From Artemia franciscana (Eukaryota > Arthropoda > Branchiopoda > Anostraca > Artemiidae): 64,000 nucleotides of DNA. How positions within the stretch are numbered: position 1 is the first letter of the stretch; each line of letters starts with the position of its first letter. The position numbers and the translations under genes were made by a program. The stretch covers positions 23,103,696-23,167,695 of the forward strand of contig NC_088880.1 in assembly GCF_032884065.1 (NCBI RefSeq), given 5' to 3'. Under the pieces are notes generated by a model that saw only the letters and a list, made by a program, of their open reading frames with translations, did no database searches and was not told the origin of the DNA. This document shows positions 52,861 to 64,000 of the stretch, in pieces.

Positions 52861-53488
52861 AATCTTCTGTGATAGAAAATCACCTATGAAGTTTCTTGTA
52901 GATTTGTGAAGCATATTTGAGAGTGTATGCTTGGTATCTACACAAGAGGGAGGTGAGGGGCTTCAGAATACACATCTAATCCTGGTAGTGTGTTGGTATG
53001 CAATTCCAAACCAAATGGTCTCTACAAATGGCAATCAAGATTCTATATTAATTTCCCAGAGAGTATGTGCAGCTTTTATGTAAGCCAGAACTCATACTTG
53101 CATATTTTTTTTTTTACAGGAGATTAGATAGGATTTGGTGGTTAAGCATTTGAATGTGTGTATCTTATAATCTGCTACTGGTATTCTTAGGGTATACTTT
53201 AGTTTGTAGAGCCAGGTCATAATCTTTGCTGTAGATTTGACTTCTGAGATTATTCATTTTGTTAGTAAGTTCATATACATTGGCTAGTTGAACACAAAAA
53301 TATGGACTTACTTGTAAGCAGTTGTTGGTACCTGGTCTTTTTCTTAGTCAGTAAAATCTGTGTTTTGACAATAAAAAAATCACATTGATGCAGGATCTGG
53401 TGACAGACATTATAAACAAGGAAGATGCAGCATTACATGGATATATGTAATGACTTTTATCATCATTATACAATAAGATTTGATTAAT

Positions 53489-53489
<1 letters not shown>

Positions 53490-53550
<61 letters not shown>
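53490..53550 (+). repeat. Poly(A) run of 61 bases
   Basis: Uninterrupted A run after 'caataagatttgattaatc'. It might be the tail of a plus-strand retrocopy, but no parent transcript or flanking target duplication was recognised. Confidence 0.9.
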
Positions 53551-53551
<1 letters not shown>

Positions 53552-55029
53552 CATACTAGATGCCTGCTAGTGCATTACAATATTTTGTTTCAATATTATC
53601 TGATGTCTGTTTACTCAATAAATCCATAGTCAAGGCAGTCAGAAAACATAACGCAACCTTTTTTTCTATATATCTATGCCAAATCAAAAAGGTGTCCCTC
53701 ATAATGTGGTATATCCAATATAGATCAAAAATCAGATTTTACAGGAACATTAAAAAAAATACAAAATATAGAAACAAACACAATTCATACATCTGATGCC
53801 ACAAAAAGCACAACTATTAACACAATGTACAACATATGACAGCTTCACATATGCATGTTTGTTGGGGTGAATTCACCTCTGCTAATCCCAGAAAATGCAG
53901 AATTAGTGACATCAGACATAAGCAAACATTCAGTCTTTTCAAAAATGAAAAAAAAGAATGTAATAATATGCAGAGAACAGAATGTGAAATGTAACTTATC
54001 TTCAGATATTTTTGAATAAACTGTTTACTGGGGAGTGTGTGTGATTATTGTTTTCTAATAAAAATCCCTAAAAAGGGTATTTTTCAAAATCTGAATGGGG
54101 GCACCCTTGTCTGAAAAAGTTAGTGCAAAGTAATTATTGAAAACAACTTCAAACAATCTAAAAGACTTATCTCAGTCATAAACTTTTATATGGTTTGACT
54201 TCCCCCCTCCCTCATAAAGGAGCAGTATATAGCTCAGTTGTGTATTGCTGTTCTCTTTTGCATTAATGCTAACCTTTCCTCCTTATTTTTTTTTATTGCA
54301 TACTGTAATTCAGTAATTAAACATCAATAACAAGAAGAACAATAGGAAATTCTTTTTGCAAGACAGTGGAATTCTATATTTGAATGAATATTTTAACCTT
54401 ATGTCCAAGGGTCGTCCTCAGCAAAACATAAATATATAAAAGAAAAGAGACTTACAATAACATACAACCATTAAAACTAAAATGAAAATTTACGCAATTA
54501 AACAACAATTTTTTTAATGAAAGTTTTGTAGCCTTTATAAACTGGGCTATGCGTTTCTTCTTGTTAATAGAAGAAAGCCTTAAGCCTTTTATCTTTCACA
54601 ATCATCAATTGCACATGCATGGACCTATTATAATCAAACCCAAGAAGCCTTATTGCTTGTAAATCTTTTAATTCTGCTATTTTTAATAATATTTCTAGTT
54701 CACACGAGACAAATTAAAGGTTTACTTTTGTTTCACCAAGTCATTGAGAAATGAGTCAAATTACAAATTGCTATGAAGCATAAAAAATTAAAAAAATAGA
54801 AAACAAACTTGAAAATAAATAAAGTTAAGTAATAGTTAGCTATTAACGAGAGACTAAAGTTATCATTGAATTTTGATTCAAATTGTATGCTTTTATTTCT
54901 ATTTGATCATAGGTAGCAATCTAGCCATATCCCTGTAATGGGTTATTTTTATTCCCTCTCCTGAAGCCCCCTTGTCATTTTTTTTTTATAGAGGTGGTTA
55001 TAGAAACTTTGCAAGGAGCTCATTCAACT
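53551..55029. other. Intronic AT-rich DNA without recognised features
   Basis: No open frame or repeat in this stretch could be supported. Confidence 0.4.
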
Positions 55030-55261
55030 ACCATTGGTATCAGTGAAAGCAGGAGTAGATGTTTCATTTGCTGATATGGTTTTCAAAATTTGTTCTCTAG
55101 AATCTCTTTACTCTGAATTATTGTATTTGAGGGACATATTATTTTTTGATGGTTATCCAAGTAAATTTAAAAATAAAATAATGCAGAATACACAAAGTAA
55201 ACACAATAAAAAACAAAACAAAGAACCACAATGTTCTGATTCTAAAATTTCAAATAGTTGA
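55030..55261 (+). pseudogene. Possible Penelope-like element remnant
   Basis: The frame includes VFKICSLESLYSELLYLRDI and LFFDGYPSKFKNKIMQNTQ. A CS-ESL--EL-YLRDIL--NGYP--FINK pattern is common between the reverse transcriptase and the endonuclease in Penelope-type elements. No RT core or GIY-YIG motif is present nearby. Confidence 0.45.
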
Positions 55262-56446
55262 ATTTTTGTCTTATAATATAGAATAATTATATATAATAAC
55301 TTTTATTATATATATTATTGATATTAGATTTAAATTGATTAGGCCTTTGAGTTGTTTTTTAAATTTGGGGAAGGATAAAACTTGCATCAATTTAGACATC
55401 TAGTTTTATAGTTATGATTGTTGTCTTTTCTTTTCTTTCTTCTGGTCATAGATCCATCGTTGTGTTTTTACTTGAGATTTTCTCTCTTTGTCTTGTCATG
55501 GTTGGGCAGTTTGGCTTTAGATCTTTTATTCCAAATGTAATGAATTAAGAATTTTGATATTGCACTATTTAGTTCAAATAAGAGAACAAACTGTATTGTT
55601 CTTCAAGAAACATTGAATAATAGTTAAACAATTTTGTTTTTGCTTGATGACATTTTTTAGGAAGGAGCAGAAGTGTTTTGCCCCAGGCCTGACCAAGGCT
55701 CTTGACAGCCCTTCATATGTGTACAGGTGTAATATTAAACAGGAAATACCAAACCTGTATTTTTTGTTACTCTTTGATTTTGTCAATTTTTTTGAGTAAA
55801 TTGAATCAATTAATGTTTTTGGATCATCTTTCAAAAGTTTTCAGATTGAAAAAGTTCTACCGTTTGTAATTGGAAGCCAAATAGTTAGTTGTTATATTAA
55901 AAAAGTATTATATGTACAGACATGTGTGTAACCAAGTCTGGGTCTGGAGAGGGGGGTTCAAAATAAGAAAATTTAGGTCTTTTTACTGAGGGGGCCTTTG
56001 GACCTATCTGAGGGAATCATTCCCTAACCTCTATTGTGTGTATATGTATGATGAAAGATATCTCATTTCAAGCACTCATAGCAAAAAGTTTAAAGAGTGA
56101 AAAGCAAAAAGAGTGAAAACTGGCACTAATGTCAGCAAAAAAGAACTATCAATGCCATTTAGTACTTGTTGACACTTAGCATCTATTCCGTGTAATAAAA
56201 AGAATAATTAGTTTAAGTAGAATAACTAGTAAAATTAGGGTAGTAATAAGTGTTTGAACTCAGTTCTTGACAGAAAAAATGATCACTGAGCTTGAGAAAT
56301 CCCATTTTGCCGGACGCTAGATGGTGTTGATAGTCTTTTGTCGACGCTAGCGCTAGTTTACACTTGTACAAGTAACCCATACTCTTCAGCTCATAGTACA
56401 AGTAAAGCATCAAGCACTTTTTTTTTAATTTTATGGTGTATTTTAG

Positions 56447-56548
56447 ACCTCCTTGAAAGAATAAAAAATATGGACAAAGAAAATATGACTGAGCCTAATA
56501 CTGGAAATGGTTATGAAGGTGATGCAACATCTAGTGCTAGACAGAGAG
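56447..56548 (+). CDS. DNAJB12/14-type gene, exon 2
   Basis: Acceptor 'gtgtattttag' at 56,446 and donor 'agag|gtaagt'. The split codon gives Asp, then LLERIKNMDKENMTEPNTGN and a Ser/Thr-rich linker ending SARQRG. The LLE directly after the LYP-KAK end of exon 1 matches the family (LY-----A--LLE). The linker itself is not conserved. Phase 1 on both sides. Confidence 0.85.
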
Positions 56549-57079
56549 GTAAGTCCTTTTTGCTGTTTTTTATAAATATTTTATATTGAAAGCTATTATA
56601 ATAAAGAGGTGAAAGAACCGGCTCTTTGTGTTCATAGACCTCGTGTTTTATGAAGAAGAAGAAAATTCTAACTTGATCTTTAAAGAATGTGTAGAATTCA
56701 AGAAAATGATTTTGGTAATGAATTGGTAAGATTGGCTTCTAATCTTTTATGCCCATTTTCTGAGATAACTCTTTAATGTTTTTTATATGAATAGTAATAT
56801 CCATAGCAGGATGTACCATTAGGACTCCGACTTTGCCCTAGGGCCCAGAGTCATTAAAACCTGGCCCTGAAAAATGTCAGGAACTCCAACTAGGGTAAAT
56901 TTTCTATGATTAGATATTGACGTTAAAAGTAAACATCACCATCTAGTAGTGTCTAGGGTTAATTTAAAGCAGAAATTTTGGAAGGGTAACTTCCAGGAAG
57001 CTATGACATTAGACTCCAGGATGAAAATTTGAATAATAAACTGGAGAGTTTTAAATTTGAGGAAAATAATTTGTGAAGT

Positions 57080-58690
57080 TGCTGATGGTGTCTTAGGGAA
57101 GCATTAAAATATGAGCTAAGGAGGTGTGAAGTGGAGGCCATAGATAAATTTGCCCAGGATCAGGAAGATGCAGTTAGACGGTATTGTACAAAAATATCGT
57201 ATTGGCATGTTTATAAATTAATAGAGACTAGTCAATCTGGACTTGTCCCAGTTAAAGACAGGAACAGGACCACAATTTAGTGATAAGGAAAGAGCTAAAG
57301 AAAGATGGTCCAGACATTTTGAGAATGTGCTAAACCAGGATAGAATTAGAAGAAAAGATAAAGAGGAAAATGGAAAAGTTTGTGACCCCTTGGATGGGAA
57401 AGAAGATTTTTTTTAAGGGTGATTTAGTGACAATTCTAAAAGAATTAAAAATAATAAGGCCCCGGGTGTTGATGCCGTAGTTAATGAGTTTATTAAAAAT
57501 GTTGGTTATGAGGAAAGAAATAAGTTGTTAAGATTATGACTATAATTTTGAAAAAGGGCTCATACCTAGTGATTTTAGGAAACCCTAATTAAACAGCTTG
57601 GAGATGCTGTAGACGAAATTTGAAGAAAAGAACAGTGGGGTTTTAGAAAGGGTAGTGAGTGTGTCGACCAAGTTTTCACACTTACATTGATAATTAAGAA
57701 GTGCCTGAGTCACCAAACCCCTTTAGTCCACGGTTTTATAGATTATGAATAAGCGTTTGATTCAGCTGATAGAAGAACTTTAGCGAGCTTTAGCAAAGGT
57801 CTTATTCTTATATGATATACCAGACAAATACATTAAAGTGGTTAGTGGTATGTACGAGAATAATACTGCTGCGGTTAAGGTAGGAAATGAGGTTAGCAGC
57901 TGGTTATCAATTAAATCAGGAGTTAAGCAGGGTTGTGTTCTATTCCCTGTTATATGGATAATTTGTATGCTCTTAGTGCTGAGGAGCACAGGAAAGGCAA
58001 TGGAAGACCACGGAATCAAATGGGGAAGAAAAACTCTCCTGGCCTTAGATTATCCTGATGATTTAAGCATCCTAGATGAAAGTGTGAGCAAAATGAATGA
58101 TTTTTTTAGAGGTTTTGTAAGTTCAGGGTTCTAAAATAAGTTTGAAAATTAATTTTCAGAAAACTAAGCTGCTAAGGCTAGGAATAAGTGAAGATGAAAA
58201 GGTGACGTTTGGTAACGAAAAGATTGTTCAAGTGGACAGCTTTATTTAACTTTGTTAGTATTATTAGTAAAGATGGTGGGTGCAGTGAAAATGCTACAAG
58301 TAGAATAGCCAAGGTCCGAAGTGTTTTCTTACAGTGGAAAAAAAAAAAAAAGAATAGGAGGATAAATCTGCAAACCAAGATTATAAAATTGAAAACTACA
58401 GTCATGACAGTGGTCAAATATTGTTCTGAAGCATGGACACTTCGAAAAACAGAGGAAGATTTGCTAGATGTTCTCCAGACAAATCAGCTATGGGTCGTTT
58501 GGGTACCGACTGACTGACCGTATTTCAAACAGTTGACTGTATAAAAAGCATGGTTCAATCCCGCTTTCTAGGGCTATAATGAGAGAAAGGTTGAGATGGC
58601 TGGGGCACGTTCTACGGATGACAGATTGCCAATGATTGTCCTTTTGATCAACCGTCTAGGACTAAAAGGAAAATTGCTTCAAAGAAAATA
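57080..58690 (+). pseudogene. RTE-like LINE reverse transcriptase remnant
   Basis: In order: YELRRCEVEAIDKFAQDQ, YWHVYKLIETSQSGLV, WSRHFENVLNQDRI, a KNNKAPG-like step and GFRKGSECVDQVFTLTLIIK. FIDYE-AFDS, VKQGCVLFP and a mutated catalytic box YPDDLSIL (Ala to Pro) follow, then TKLLRLGISEDEKVTFGNEK, LCSIISKDGG, YCSEAWTLRKTEEDLLDVLQ and MAGARSTDDRLPMIVLL. The RT can be followed across most of its length in shifting frames. Numerous frameshifts, stops and the YPDD change mean it is dead. It sits in intron 2 of the DNAJ gene. Confidence 0.8.
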
Positions 58691-59202
58691 GAAAATTTAC
58701 TGTTGATTTATGAGGTAGAAAAAAAAATGCTGTTGTATAACATTTCCTGGAGTGTTTGTAATTGGTATTCTTCTCTTTTCTTTTTTTTTCTTTTTTTTCT
58801 AGTTCGTTTGGGTAAGGCTAAATGGTGATTTCCTTAATATTTCTGTATTGTTACTTTGTTACCTGTTGTTATTTATTTATTATTATTTGTATGTTTATTT
58901 ATTATTTGTTCTTCATTTGTTCATATTATCTTTTTTGTTATCTCTTTATTTCTTTACTATAGTTCTTTATTTTTTAATTGCCAAAGCATTACAGATGCAG
59001 TTCTCTTCAATTTCCAGTTTTATTGGGTTGTTTTTTGTAATTACGTATAAGAAGAAAGAATCGCAGCTAATACTGGCTGATCCAGGTGATTGCGATACTG
59101 CCAATGTTAGCTGAACCGGCAGCAATGCAACATAATTTCTGGAAATCCATGCCAGTGATTTTAATTTTATGTTGGCCGTCACATCTCTGTTTTTCTTTCA
59201 AG

Positions 59203-59293
59203 GTCGGCCACGTTCAAAGTCAAGAACAAGAGCTCAAAGCAACAGCAGCAATGAGGCAGAATATTCTAAGGAAGAGGTTGATGCTGTCAGAAA
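59203..59293 (+). CDS. DNAJB12/14-type gene, exon 3
   Basis: Acceptor 'ttttctttcaag' at 59,202 and donor 'agaaa|gtaagt' give GRPRSKSRTRAQSNSSNEAE then YSKEEVDAVRK. The end aligns with the family segment YT-EQV-AVK+ that precedes the J domain. The basic/Ser-rich first half is a disordered linker. Exits in phase 2, completed by the first base of exon 4. Confidence 0.9.
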
Positions 59294-61080
59294 GTAAGTT
59301 AAAATAGTTGAGTTTTTAGAATCCTTTATCTGCAGATTAGCCGCCTGACTGTCAGTCTCTCATGTTGTCTGGAGTACTCTGCCTGGGTCAGCCTAAGGGC
59401 GTCACTTGTTTCTTGCCTTGGGAAAAATTGTAAAAATCATTTTGACTTTCGGATTTTTTTTTTTTGGCCACTCTGTGGTAGATGTTTCTGGGCCAAAATG
59501 GAGATGTTTATGTTTTTATTGCATATGACACTTTGTTCTAGCTTGTTTTTAGGTGATAGTTAGCGACGGGGGGGAGGGGGTGCTGTTCATAATTTTCTTT
59601 TTTAGTGTGTGTTTACTTTTCCCCCCTGAAATCCTGGTCATAGAGCCTTGTGAGGGGTGTATGACTATATATTACATTTGTCGTTCAGTTTAATTTTGAA
59701 TAGATCTATACATCTACCATATTTTTCTACTCTGAATGTGTCGTTGAATATTAAAAAGAAAATTACTGGTTAAGAAACTGTCTGATTAATTAACTAAAGG
59801 AATTAAAAATTGAATAAACTAATATCTACTTAACCTTTGCCTTGTTCCAAACCTGATAAAAAAAAATCTTCTTTTTAGAAGACTTTCACTAACACTTTCA
59901 TGTCAGCATGAAAACATGGAGCAAAAAAAGAAAAAGAAATTCAAGAGGGTGTATACCAGAAGTGCCTAGATTTTTTCTGTTTTTTTTTTTTTAATCTTTG
60001 CAATATTTTACGTAATGGATAGTCACCTTTTTTCTACGATTCATAGAATAAAAAACAAATTACATTAGGGGAAAAACCATTTTTTAGAAGATCAACTGAT
60101 TCTCCACCCCATCAATTACATTAACAATACTTCTACAAAAACAAAGAAGCAAACAAGAGAAAGCAAGTTTGAACCATGATGATCACTAACAACTTTCACT
60201 TATTCTGTATCACACGTCGATAAAATTTTGATATGCTATGATTTGAATAAATAAATTGTTCTAATTATTATATAAAGTCAATTAGATGTTCTTAACTATA
60301 AGCTGATATTTAATGTTATTGCAGATTTAAATTATTGACTACCTTATTACGTGCAAATCTTGGGCTTCCTAATCCATGATGTGTCTCTAGATTATGGTAA
60401 GCTCCGGAGTTCAAAATCCACACCGACTCTGTAATTTTTATTTTTTTAATGTAGAAGTGAATTGGAAGTAATGTAAAATGATCTTATCCTTCTTAATTGG
60501 CAATAAATTCGAAATCTCTTCAAATTCCAATATTAAGCTTAGTGCGTTTTGTTTGGATTTACTTCTGGAAATTGGTGAGAATATGAAGACCTCAAAAACA
60601 TTTACCTTCAAAAGAAGCAGAAAATGCCTTATGGAAAAATATGTTAAAGTGCCCTCACCTATCTTTGGGCATAAAGGCATACTTCTTAATCGTTCCATTC
60701 CCCCGAAAAAAATCTTATCAAACCTTCCAAAGTAGTTGCACAATGGATGCTATTGTCAACGCTGGTCTAATTCAGGAGAGAGCCCGAAAACATAAGAACA
60801 ATTGAAAATTTCACCCAGGTTGTTTTTTGGGATGGGATTCTCTGTCCCTTACCGCCTCTATATATGAAACCCTTATGCCTCCATATGTTTATTTTCTAAT
60901 TCTCTTAAAAAAAAAATATATATATAATTGTATTATTGTCTAATTTTCAGCCTATCCTAAATGATAGAAAATCTGTGCCATTATTTTCTATCTAACTTTC
61001 TAACTAAAAAGTAATAATTCTCGAAGCTTGTTTTTAGTCCTTAATTTGTTTTGAACAGTCGGATAGTTCGGGCATTCATT
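59294..61080. other. Intron 3 sequence, no feature supported
   Basis: Open frames on both strands at 60,438-60,743 overlap and resemble no known family. The DNA is otherwise AT-rich single-copy-like sequence. Confidence 0.4.
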
Positions 61081-61084
61081 AGAG

Positions 61085-61186
61085 TATATAAAATAAAGGC
61101 CATTTGAGGCCAGAACCGAAGTAGGTACTTTACATTCAAGTCTTCACTATAGCTTTAAGTCACCAGTAAAGAGCCACGTATACGGT
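61085..61186 (+). promoter_or_regulatory. TATA-like box followed by a splice donor
   Basis: TATATAAAATAAA at 61,085-61,097 is followed about 90 bases later by 'tacg|gtaagt' (donor at 61,185). A short untranslated first exon of a gene nested in the DNAJ intron would look like this, but no ATG or downstream exon was found. Chance occurrence is quite possible. Confidence 0.2.
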
Positions 61187-61360
61187 AAGTGACATTCCTA
61201 AGCTTCCCCCCCCCCCGCCCAAGGATAAGGTGGAAAATCTTGCTAAAATGTATCAAAATTTTTGACAGCATGTCATCCAAACATATATATTCTTTGAACG
61301 ATCAGCCCAACTTATCTCACATTTATAGCTTGGATATTTAGCATACACACGTACTTGAAT

Positions 61361-61362
<2 letters not shown>

Positions 61363-61446
<84 letters not shown>
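61363..61446. repeat. (AT)n microsatellite
   Basis: About 84 bases of alternating AT with one C interruption. Ile-Tyr open frames here are artefacts. Confidence 0.95.
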
Positions 61447-61639
61447 CACCGATGCAACCGCACAAACACATAAAAAAAAAGAGACAGAAGGAGAAAAGGA
61501 AGACTGTTTTCCTAAATTAGTGATTACTATAGACCAGCACTTGAATGAGGCCTTAACCCTACTCATCCATACAATCACATAGGTCAAACAGCATAGCCAT
61601 ACACAATCAACCATAAAGAATAATCCATGGACAGGCAGT

Positions 61640-62870
61640 CATGTCGTCAATAAGTATAAGTCGTCATTTACCAAACAAAAAAAAAAAAAAAAAAAGACAA
61701 ATAATTCAGAGGCAACAACCCAACACAAGGGCTCATCAGGAGAATACACTTGCCTATAGGGTTTCGCCACTTTAAATTCTCGACCCAGCCAAATGTTGTG
61801 GCTACCACAGAATATCCATGACATCTCCGTGTCAGGTATCACCCCCAAAACACATGCCTATAAAAAAAAAAAAAAACAGAAAATGTAAAACAACCAAGTA
61901 ACACCAAAACAAGCTTATCCTGTTAATATATCCCTCTTTTTAGCAACAATAGGTAAACTAAATATGATAAATTTTACCAAATCACAAATATTAACACATT
62001 GCAAAAAAAAATTGAATGAACTAAACAATTATAGAATTCATCTTTACCATGTGGCTATTTAAAAAAAAAAAAATCCGCTCTATTAGAAACACAATTCAAA
62101 ATAAATGGCGCTGCATCATCATTTGTCGAACCTCCGAAATTAGTTGAAAATTTCTTTAAGTATTTCCAGATAATTCTTTTGATATTTATTTAAAAGAATC
62201 AATTATATTGATTAAAATCAATATAATTACTACAAATCCTTGCATAACGAAGTAACGGTGAGAAAAACGCCGAATACGTGATATTTGAGTGTATGTTACT
62301 TTCAGGGAATGGGAAACTAATCGCTTCAAAATCAAAATCATCCGTTTTATTATACATTTTAAAACTTAATTTATTATTATCACAAATATTAATATTTAAA
62401 TCTAAGAAATGATCTTCATGACCAGCGCCATGACTAGGTTCAAGAGTAAGCTCTGATGGATATATATTTTTAGAAATATTAATGAGATCCTTACAATTTA
62501 AGACCAAAATATCATCTAAATATCTTTTATTATTTGACAAAACATGTTTTAAATTATTTGGATTATTCTTATCCATCATATATTTATATTCTAGTTGACT
62601 TAAAAACAAGTCAGCTATAAATGGGCTGGCATTCCCCCCCCCCCCCATGGGAATTCCCACGATTTGCTTTTACAAATCACCGTCAAATCTTATATAAGTA
62701 TTGTATAAAACAAATTCTAATAACTCAAAAATCATATCCAAGCTGTAACATCTCAAGTTAACTGTGGTATTAAAGCAATTTGTCCATATAGCTTTTTGTT
62801 CAGTTTGATCGCGAATGATACTCTCTTTGCTCATTAATGTCATAATCTAGCTCGCGCAATCGTCACTCCC
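61640..62870 (-). pseudogene. Penelope-like reverse transcriptase remnant
   Basis: Starting near 62,870 the minus strand reads SLDMIFELLEFVLYNTYIRF, a stop, then KQIVGIPMGGGGNASPFIAD, LFLSQLEYKYM and the catalytic RYLDDILVLNC. IYPSELTLEP, FLDLNINI, YNKTDDFDFEAISFPFPESN and LLRYARICSNYIDF follow, then decay. The GIPMG-N-(A/S)P, R-(I/L)DD, IYP-EL-L and YDK-DDF-F signatures belong to Penelope-like elements, probably the Naiad/Chlamys type. No GIY-YIG endonuclease motif was identified. Downstream text (61,848-61,700) with WLGREFKVAKPYRQVYSPDE may be the element's 3' region. It lies in DNAJ intron 3. Confidence 0.7.
62634..62646 (-). repeat. C13 run inside the Penelope-like GIPMG motif
   Basis: Thirteen C (G on the coding strand) lengthen the motif to MGGGGN, two glycines more than the family's MG-N, without shifting the frame. 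Confidence 0.8.
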
Positions 62871-63002
62871 AGTCAAGTATACTGAACAGCGAATTGTCAC
62901 GCTCCATGAGACAAATTATAATCCAACAGGAAATGGAACCAGGTGGATCTTAATTTACCAAAGCAGTGTTTTTTTCCCTCTCTCAAATTTCTTTTATTTC
63001 AG

Positions 63003-63148
63003 GATTAAAGCATGTAAAAACTACTATGAAGTATTGGGTGTTCAAAAGGATGCTGGTGAATTAGATTTAAAAAAGGCATACAGAAAACTAGCCCTTCAAT
63101 TTCATCCTGACAAAAATAAGACACCGGGAGCTGCCGAAGCGTTTAAGG
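63003..63148 (+). CDS. DNAJB12/14-type gene, exon 4 (J domain, first part)
   Basis: Acceptor 'ttttatttcag' at 63,002 and donor 'ttaagg|gttagt'. It encodes [40 protein letters not shown] and PGAAEAFK: helices I and II of the J domain, the HPD tripeptide (residues 143-145) that stimulates the Hsp70 ATPase, and the start of helix III. It ends in phase 1 exactly where relatives continue with AIG-AYAVLSN, so the next exon lies to the right of the window. All key residues are intact. Confidence 0.95.
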
Positions 63149-64000
63149 GTTAGTCTTGTTAATTAGTCAATTTCCTGTTGGGTATTAATTAATTTTGTAG
63201 AGTTAATTAAAACCACCAACTCCCCAAAAATTGATTTCACTGCTTACTTGAGCCTAGCCAGACACCATTGGTCTAAGCATTTTTACTTTCGACCAATCAG
63301 AGTTAATTTTGCTTGTCATAAGGAGTAATGATTCGCCAAAGGGATTTTGCCAATATAAGCACGCATGTGTGTGGCGCTCTAGAAGCACAACATTTTGCTC
63401 ATAGGACGAACTTTAGGCTGTGCAGGAAGGATTCAGACCGTCTGCTTAATTGTTCAAAACTAGCTAAATGTAGGCCTCTCTCACACCTGCTTAGAGAGTG
63501 GGTTCTCTCCTGTTAAGTGTCTTAGATGCGAGGGACTATATCCCTGAAAAACCGAATGAAATGCACTTTTTACGTTTTAAGATTAAAAGGGTATTCAAAG
63601 AATCCTGCAACCTTGTTGTTTAATGAAGAAACCGCATATCACTTGAGAAAGTTACCTCATGTTAATTAGAAATTTATTTCGAAGTTCTTACAAAGTGTAT
63701 ATTAGTTAGTTGGAATGTTTATTGGAATACATTTTTTCCCAAGCCTTACAGCTTAAGAAAGCCTCCATACAAGTCTAAGCGGTAGGACAGGGGGGAAGGA
63801 GGGGTAGAATGCGGGTGTTAAGTAAAAAAAAATATGAATGAGGTGAACACTTCCAAATTGTGTTTTTAAATTCAGAATTACGATCTTGAGTGACCTCCTC
63901 TTTCTAGTAGATATGTCTGCTCATAGGTCTGTACTCAAGGGGGGAGGACCTGTCAAATTATATTTTCGTGGTAGAATATGTACTAATGTGATTTTTTTTT
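63149..64000. other. Start of DNAJ intron 4, nothing else recognised
   Basis: No further exon of the J-domain gene and no repeat family described above could be recognised up to the window edge. Confidence 0.5.

Larger units (their letters stand above)
38021..63148 (+). other. DNAJB12/DNAJB14-type gene, 5' part (extent of four exons)
   Basis: Four exons join with consistent phases (133, 102, 91 and 146 coding bases) into a 157-residue N-terminal sequence plus one base. Introns are 18.3, 2.65 and 3.7 kb, all GT-AG. The order (N-terminal helical hairpin, LLE step, low-complexity linker, EEV-DAV-K, J domain) is that of the DNAJB12/DNAJB14/DNAJB18 family. These are ER-membrane J proteins with a cytosolic J domain that recruit Hsp70 for membrane-protein quality control. 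The transmembrane segment and C-terminal domain (DUF1977) lie beyond this window. Introns are full of transposons, including a complete LTR element in intron 1. Whether it is the DNAJB12 or DNAJB14 ortholog cannot be decided, and invertebrates often have one gene for both. Confidence 0.9.

Noticed and set aside
53490-53550. Processed pseudogene ending in poly(A)
   Set aside because: No exon-like sequence upstream and no flanking duplication were recognised.
61700-61770. Permuted hammerhead ribozyme in the Penelope-like 3' region (GAAA, then CTGATGAGCC on the minus strand)
   Set aside because: Stem II could pair only by three bases, and the required U-H before stem I is missing, so the match is too weak.

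Overview
This is eukaryotic, almost certainly invertebrate, nuclear DNA: AT-rich, with no operons, GT-AG introns, long microsatellites and many decayed transposons. The style of the dispersed repeats reminds me of branchiopod crustaceans such as Artemia. That is an inference from memory and no sequence search was possible.

Host genes are sparse. The clearest is a plus-strand gene whose first four coding exons lie at 38,021-38,153, 56,447-56,548, 59,203-59,293 and 63,003-63,148. They join in frame to encode the N-terminus and the HPD-containing J domain of a DNAJB12/DNAJB14-type ER-membrane co-chaperone; the rest lies beyond the right edge. A second likely gene is an intact, intronless tetraspanin on the minus strand (31,098-30,400). 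One further internal exon is plausible at 7,775-7,959 (+), and a weak terminal exon at 22,735-22,865 (+).

Layout. 1-38 kb is dense mobile DNA: a dispersed element with internal tandem repeats (1.3-3.7 kb), four copies of a second family ending in a small palindrome, two SINEs with a shared 3' module (5.5 and 34.2 kb), four non-autonomous Helitrons carrying a minisatellite, decayed tandem arrays with (TAG)n, a CR1-like LINE (28.2-30.0 kb), RTE-like and Jockey-like LINE pieces (31.4-34.6 kb), and fragments of an autonomous Helitron (35.7-37.6 kb). 38-56 kb is the first DNAJ intron. It holds a foldback element, a minus-strand Jockey-like LINE split by a Ty3/mag-type LTR retrotransposon (41,085-45,431, with 5-bp target duplication), a second and divergent Helitron Rep remnant, and an inverted copy of the 1.3-3.7 kb element. 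56-64 kb holds the remaining DNAJ exons plus an RTE-like LINE remnant and Penelope-like reverse transcriptase pieces.

What stands out: a Ty3 element whose two LTRs are almost identical although its single gag-pol frame has four stop codons; a paralogous empty site that fixes the Helitron ends to the base; and two dispersed, unnamed element families that end in short hairpins. I found no CRISPR array, rRNA gene, bacterial-type system or viral genome.
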